From NCBI GenBank assembly GCA_035079385.1, contig JAVHKY010000010.1:4588001-4652000 (forward strand): DNA of 64,000 nt. The letters run 5' to 3'. The notes under the pieces were generated by a model that was not told the origin of the DNA, made no database searches, and saw only the letters and a list, made by a program, of their open reading frames with translations. Below, piece by piece: positions 61,271-64,000 of this stretch. Within the stretch, counting starts at the first letter, position 1. The number at the start of each line of letters is the position of its first letter. Origin of the DNA: Aspidiotus rigidus. Taxonomy: Eukaryota > Arthropoda > Insecta > Hemiptera > Diaspididae. The translations under genes and the position numbers were made by a program.

Positions 61271-62085
61271 ACCGGGGAACCCGCTATCCATTTTGTTGGG
61301 AGATTACATCCTCAGAAAACGTAGGCGTCCGCGTCCGCAGGTTAGGTTAGGTTACGGGACTTAGAAGAATTTCGAGTCTCGAGCTATGATAGGAGGGGGA
61401 CTTAGAAGAATTTCAAGTCTCGAGCTATATATAATAGGGGGGGGGGGGACTTGGAAGAATTTTGACTTTCGAGCTACCGTCCGCCGTCTAACCAAAAACT
61501 TGGAAAAATTTTGAGACTCAAGCTATGATAGAAGGGGGACTTGGAAGAATTTCGAGTCTTGAGCTATATATGAAAGGAGGGGGACTTAGAAGAATTTCGA
61601 GTCTCGAGCTATATATGATAGGAGGGGGACTCGGAAGAATTTCAAGTCTCGAGCTATATATAATAGGGGGGGAGGACTTGGAGGAATTTTGATTTTCGAG
61701 CTACCGTCCGCCGTCCAACCAAAAACTTGGAAAAATGTTGAGACTCGAGCTATGATAGGAGGGGGACTTAAAAGAATTTCAAGTCTCGAGCTATATATAA
61801 TAGGGGGGGGGAGGACTTGGAAGAATTTTGACTTTCGAGCTACCGTCCGCCGTCCAACCAAAAACTTGGAAAAATTTTGAGACTCAAGCTATGATAGAAG
61901 GGGGACTTGGAAGAATTTCGAGTCTTGAGCTATATATGAAAGGAGGGGGACTTAGAAGAATTTCGAGTCTCGAGCTATATATGATAGGAGGGGGACTTAG
62001 AAGAATTTCAAGTCTCGAGCTATATATGATAGGAGGGGGACTTAGAAGAATTTCGACTCTCGAGCTATATATGATAGGAGGGAAT
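61271..62085. repeat. Minisatellite array of the foldback family
   Basis: More than a dozen ~48-bp units (GGGACTTAGAAGAATTTC, GAGTCTCGAGCTATATATGA, TAGGAG) follow a diverged left tip (GGGGAACCCG... GGCGTCCGCGTCCG). The block with CCGTCCGCCGTC and CCAAAAACTTGG appears three times; a higher-order segment at about 61492-61625 is repeated at 61855-61990. No right terminus is present. Confidence 0.85.
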
Positions 62086-62450
62086 GTAGAATGATAATTT
62101 CGATTTGAATTATATGACAGTGTTAAGCAGTACTAATCCCTACTGCGAAGAGCTATCGTCAATTTAAATATTTGTAACATGTGTGATTTTTGTGACTTGA
62201 TGAGTACATATGCCTGCTGCTAGAGTACAAAAATCCAGCAAAGTTTCCGGTATTGGTCTGTGGTGTATTTAGTTCAAGCCAACAATTGCCGGTAAAGGAC
62301 AATATATTCATCTAGATGCACGGAATTACGCAGTACCTATTTCAAAATTATTGGTAGACTGTAAAAGACCCGCAGGGAGAAGGCTTGCAGAGAAAAAGAG
62401 GAACTCTATCAAAAATAATTGTGATGTTAGAAGAATCAATACGTTTTTGT

Positions 62451-62869
62451 ATGAAATTACGGTCATCCATAATGACGAGGATACTCGAAAGAGTAATACA
62501 GAAGAGAGATGCAAAAGACCGCACGATAATTAAAAACACGAGCGCTTTCGGCTAATCAGCCATTCTCGAAGTGTGGAACAAGAACAAGCGACATCAAACG
62601 AAATCATGACCGAAGCTACGAGTCATCGAAATGTGAATCATTCCCGTAGACTAATTCGATCAATCCTTCTTCAGGAATGTACCTGTCGATGACTCGCAGC
62701 TTCGGTCATGATTTCGTTTGATGGTGCTGGGTTTAATCGCTTTCCACACTTCGAGAATGGCTGATTAGCCGAAAGCGCTCGTGTTTTCAATTATCGTGGG
62801 GTCTTTTGCATCTCTCTTCTGTGTTACTCTTTCGAGTATCCTTGTCATCATGGATGACCGTAATTTCAT
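62451..62869. repeat. Palindrome joining two Penelope-like 5' ends head to head
   Basis: The left arm (from 62451) and right arm (to 62869) are inverted copies with a short asymmetric centre near 62640-62685. The right arm leads directly into the reverse-transcriptase reading of the element below; the left arm continues leftward as its mirror image to about 62,350. Penelope-like elements commonly carry inverted or tandem terminal repeats of this kind. Confidence 0.8.
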
Positions 62870-64000
62870 AAAAAAAAAAAACAACAACGTAAGTAATGCT
62901 GGGAGTGAATTGATTAAGGGCCTGAAGAGGAAGATTAGGGAGGCTGGGTTAATCGTCACAAAAGCTGACAAAGGGGATGCCGCGGTGGTCATGGAGAAGT
63001 CTTCCCACACTTCCAAGGTCCACGATGTGCTCATCCAATGCGGAGCCCAGGAAAATGCCCAGTTCAACTTTCCTAACTTTGTAAAAGAGATTAGGTTTCT
63101 CGTTAATAATAGTAAATTCGTCATTAAGAAACCTCTAACCCAAAAAGCCATTTTGGAACCTAACCCCGTCCCCCCCTCCTTTACAGGCTACCAAAAATTC
63201 ATAAGGAACGAGTACCTATGCGACCCGTGGTTTCTTTCGTCGCCTCTCCGACCTACTGCCTTGCAAAATTTCTCGATCGCTGGTTCAAGTCTAGAGTGGA
63301 GTTCGAGTCTCCCCATTCCGTATTGAATTCACGTACCCTCGCTAACAACCCGAAGGATGTTTCCCTCCCTCAAGGCGTAACTTTATGTTCCTTCGACGTG
63401 GTGGGGTTATTTCCCAACATCCCAATGGCTGCTACTATGCAGCGGATGGGCGAGTTGTTTATAAAATCTGGTGCCCCGCATGAGGAAATGGGCGAATTCT
63501 TTGACCTGTTGAGGGTCTGTAAATTTAATGACAAATTCTACGAGTTCCCTGAGGAAGTGGGGATCCCTATTGGTTCTCCTCTGGGTTCTCTTATTTCAGA
63601 AGTTTTTATGTCGAAATTTGAGGGCGACCTGTTCTCTTCAGGCCCGGTGTTTGTGAGTCATGTACACTATTGGCACAGGTACGTTGACGACGTTTTGTGT
63701 GCGTGGACCGGTCCAACAGAACTGCTTAGCGAGTTCTTCATTATTTAAACAGCCTTTACCCTCCCATAAAATTTACATTGGAAGTTAGTGGCTCTGTTAT
63801 AAACTTGTTGGACTTGTCTATTTCCGTCACTGACGGCGTCCATCAATTCTGTATTTACAGGAAAAATACCTCGACCGATATTACTATCTGGGGTCGTCAT
63901 TCGTACCTGTTGCCCGCAAAGTTGCTACGTTTAATAGTCTAATACATCACTTGACTTATATTCCATTGAGTCAAGCCGCTTTCCAGACAGAATTAATGAT
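62870..64000 (+). pseudogene. Penelope-like element reverse transcriptase, frame-broken, cut by window end
   Basis: Reading across frames gives the Penelope RT order: LIVTKADKGDAAVVMEKS, RLPKIHKERVPMRPVVSF, PTYCLAKFLDRWF, LCSFDVVGLFPNIP, GIPIGSPLGSLISEVFM and YVDDVL, followed by a KFTLEVSGSVINLLDLSI block and FNSLIHHLTYIPLSQAAF. Frame changes occur near 63175 (at a C-run), 63745 and 63885, so no intact protein is made here. The C-terminal endonuclease region lies beyond the window. It may be inserted in a further PARG intron. Confidence 0.85.

Noticed and set aside
61341..61354. GTTAGGTTAGGTTA, resembling insect telomere repeat TTAGG
   Set aside because: Fewer than three units within a repetitive tip; no evidence of an interstitial telomere.
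62735..62800. Hammerhead-like string CTGATTAGCCGAAAG in the Penelope palindrome
   Set aside because: The conserved core should be CTGATGA; here the essential G is T, and I could not draw all three stems. Kept only as something to test.

Overview
The window is a nuclear genome segment from an arthropod, most likely an insect; a hemipteran such as a scale insect is only a guess. The reasons are AT-rich DNA, short GT-AG introns of 60-90 bp next to long transposon-filled ones, invertebrate-type transposons (R4/Dong-like, Penelope-like, hAT-like, foldback), and four conserved genes whose exons join phase-perfectly. No prokaryotic features are present.

Layout. 1-4.4 kb holds no supportable gene but has two covarying hairpins 0.53 kb apart. 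4.45-24.65 kb is CTP synthase on the minus strand (12 coding exons, 591 codons). Its 9.4 kb intron 7 holds an R4/Dong-like LINE inserted in a TAA microsatellite and a 1.25 kb unit with 107-bp terminal inverted repeats (TIRs) filled by a gene that starts with a dUTPase motif. Intron 6 holds a plus-strand gene for a small secreted protein. 24.7-30.4 kb is intergenic, with a tandem triplication and a dead LINE. 30.38-34.74 kb is polo kinase (minus), sharing an 847 bp divergent promoter with the ribosome-biogenesis gene RRP12 (plus, 35.59-43.2 kb, 22 exons, 1302 codons). 43.2-52.9 kb is repeat-rich intergenic DNA: a hAT-like MITE, a decayed gag and a 1.85 kb foldback. 52.9 kb onward is a poly(ADP-ribose) glycohydrolase (PARG) relative lacking a key catalytic glutamate; it runs past the last exon seen at 61.2 kb. 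Its 6.4 kb intron 2 holds nested transposons and a foldback made of about 50-bp repeats. 61.3-64 kb is more of that minisatellite followed by a frame-broken Penelope-like element.

The host genes act in nucleotide supply (CTP synthase), mitosis (polo), small-subunit ribosome export (RRP12) and ADP-ribose turnover (PARG-like). They are not an operon; only polo and RRP12 look co-positioned through a shared promoter. Most unusual are the TIR-bounded dUTPase-motif gene, the covarying hairpin pair, the PARG-like pseudoenzyme, and the minisatellite-armed foldback with TTAA at both ends.

Exon boundaries come from reading frames, splice consensus and phase arithmetic by eye. Family assignments rest on recognised motifs; no database search was run.
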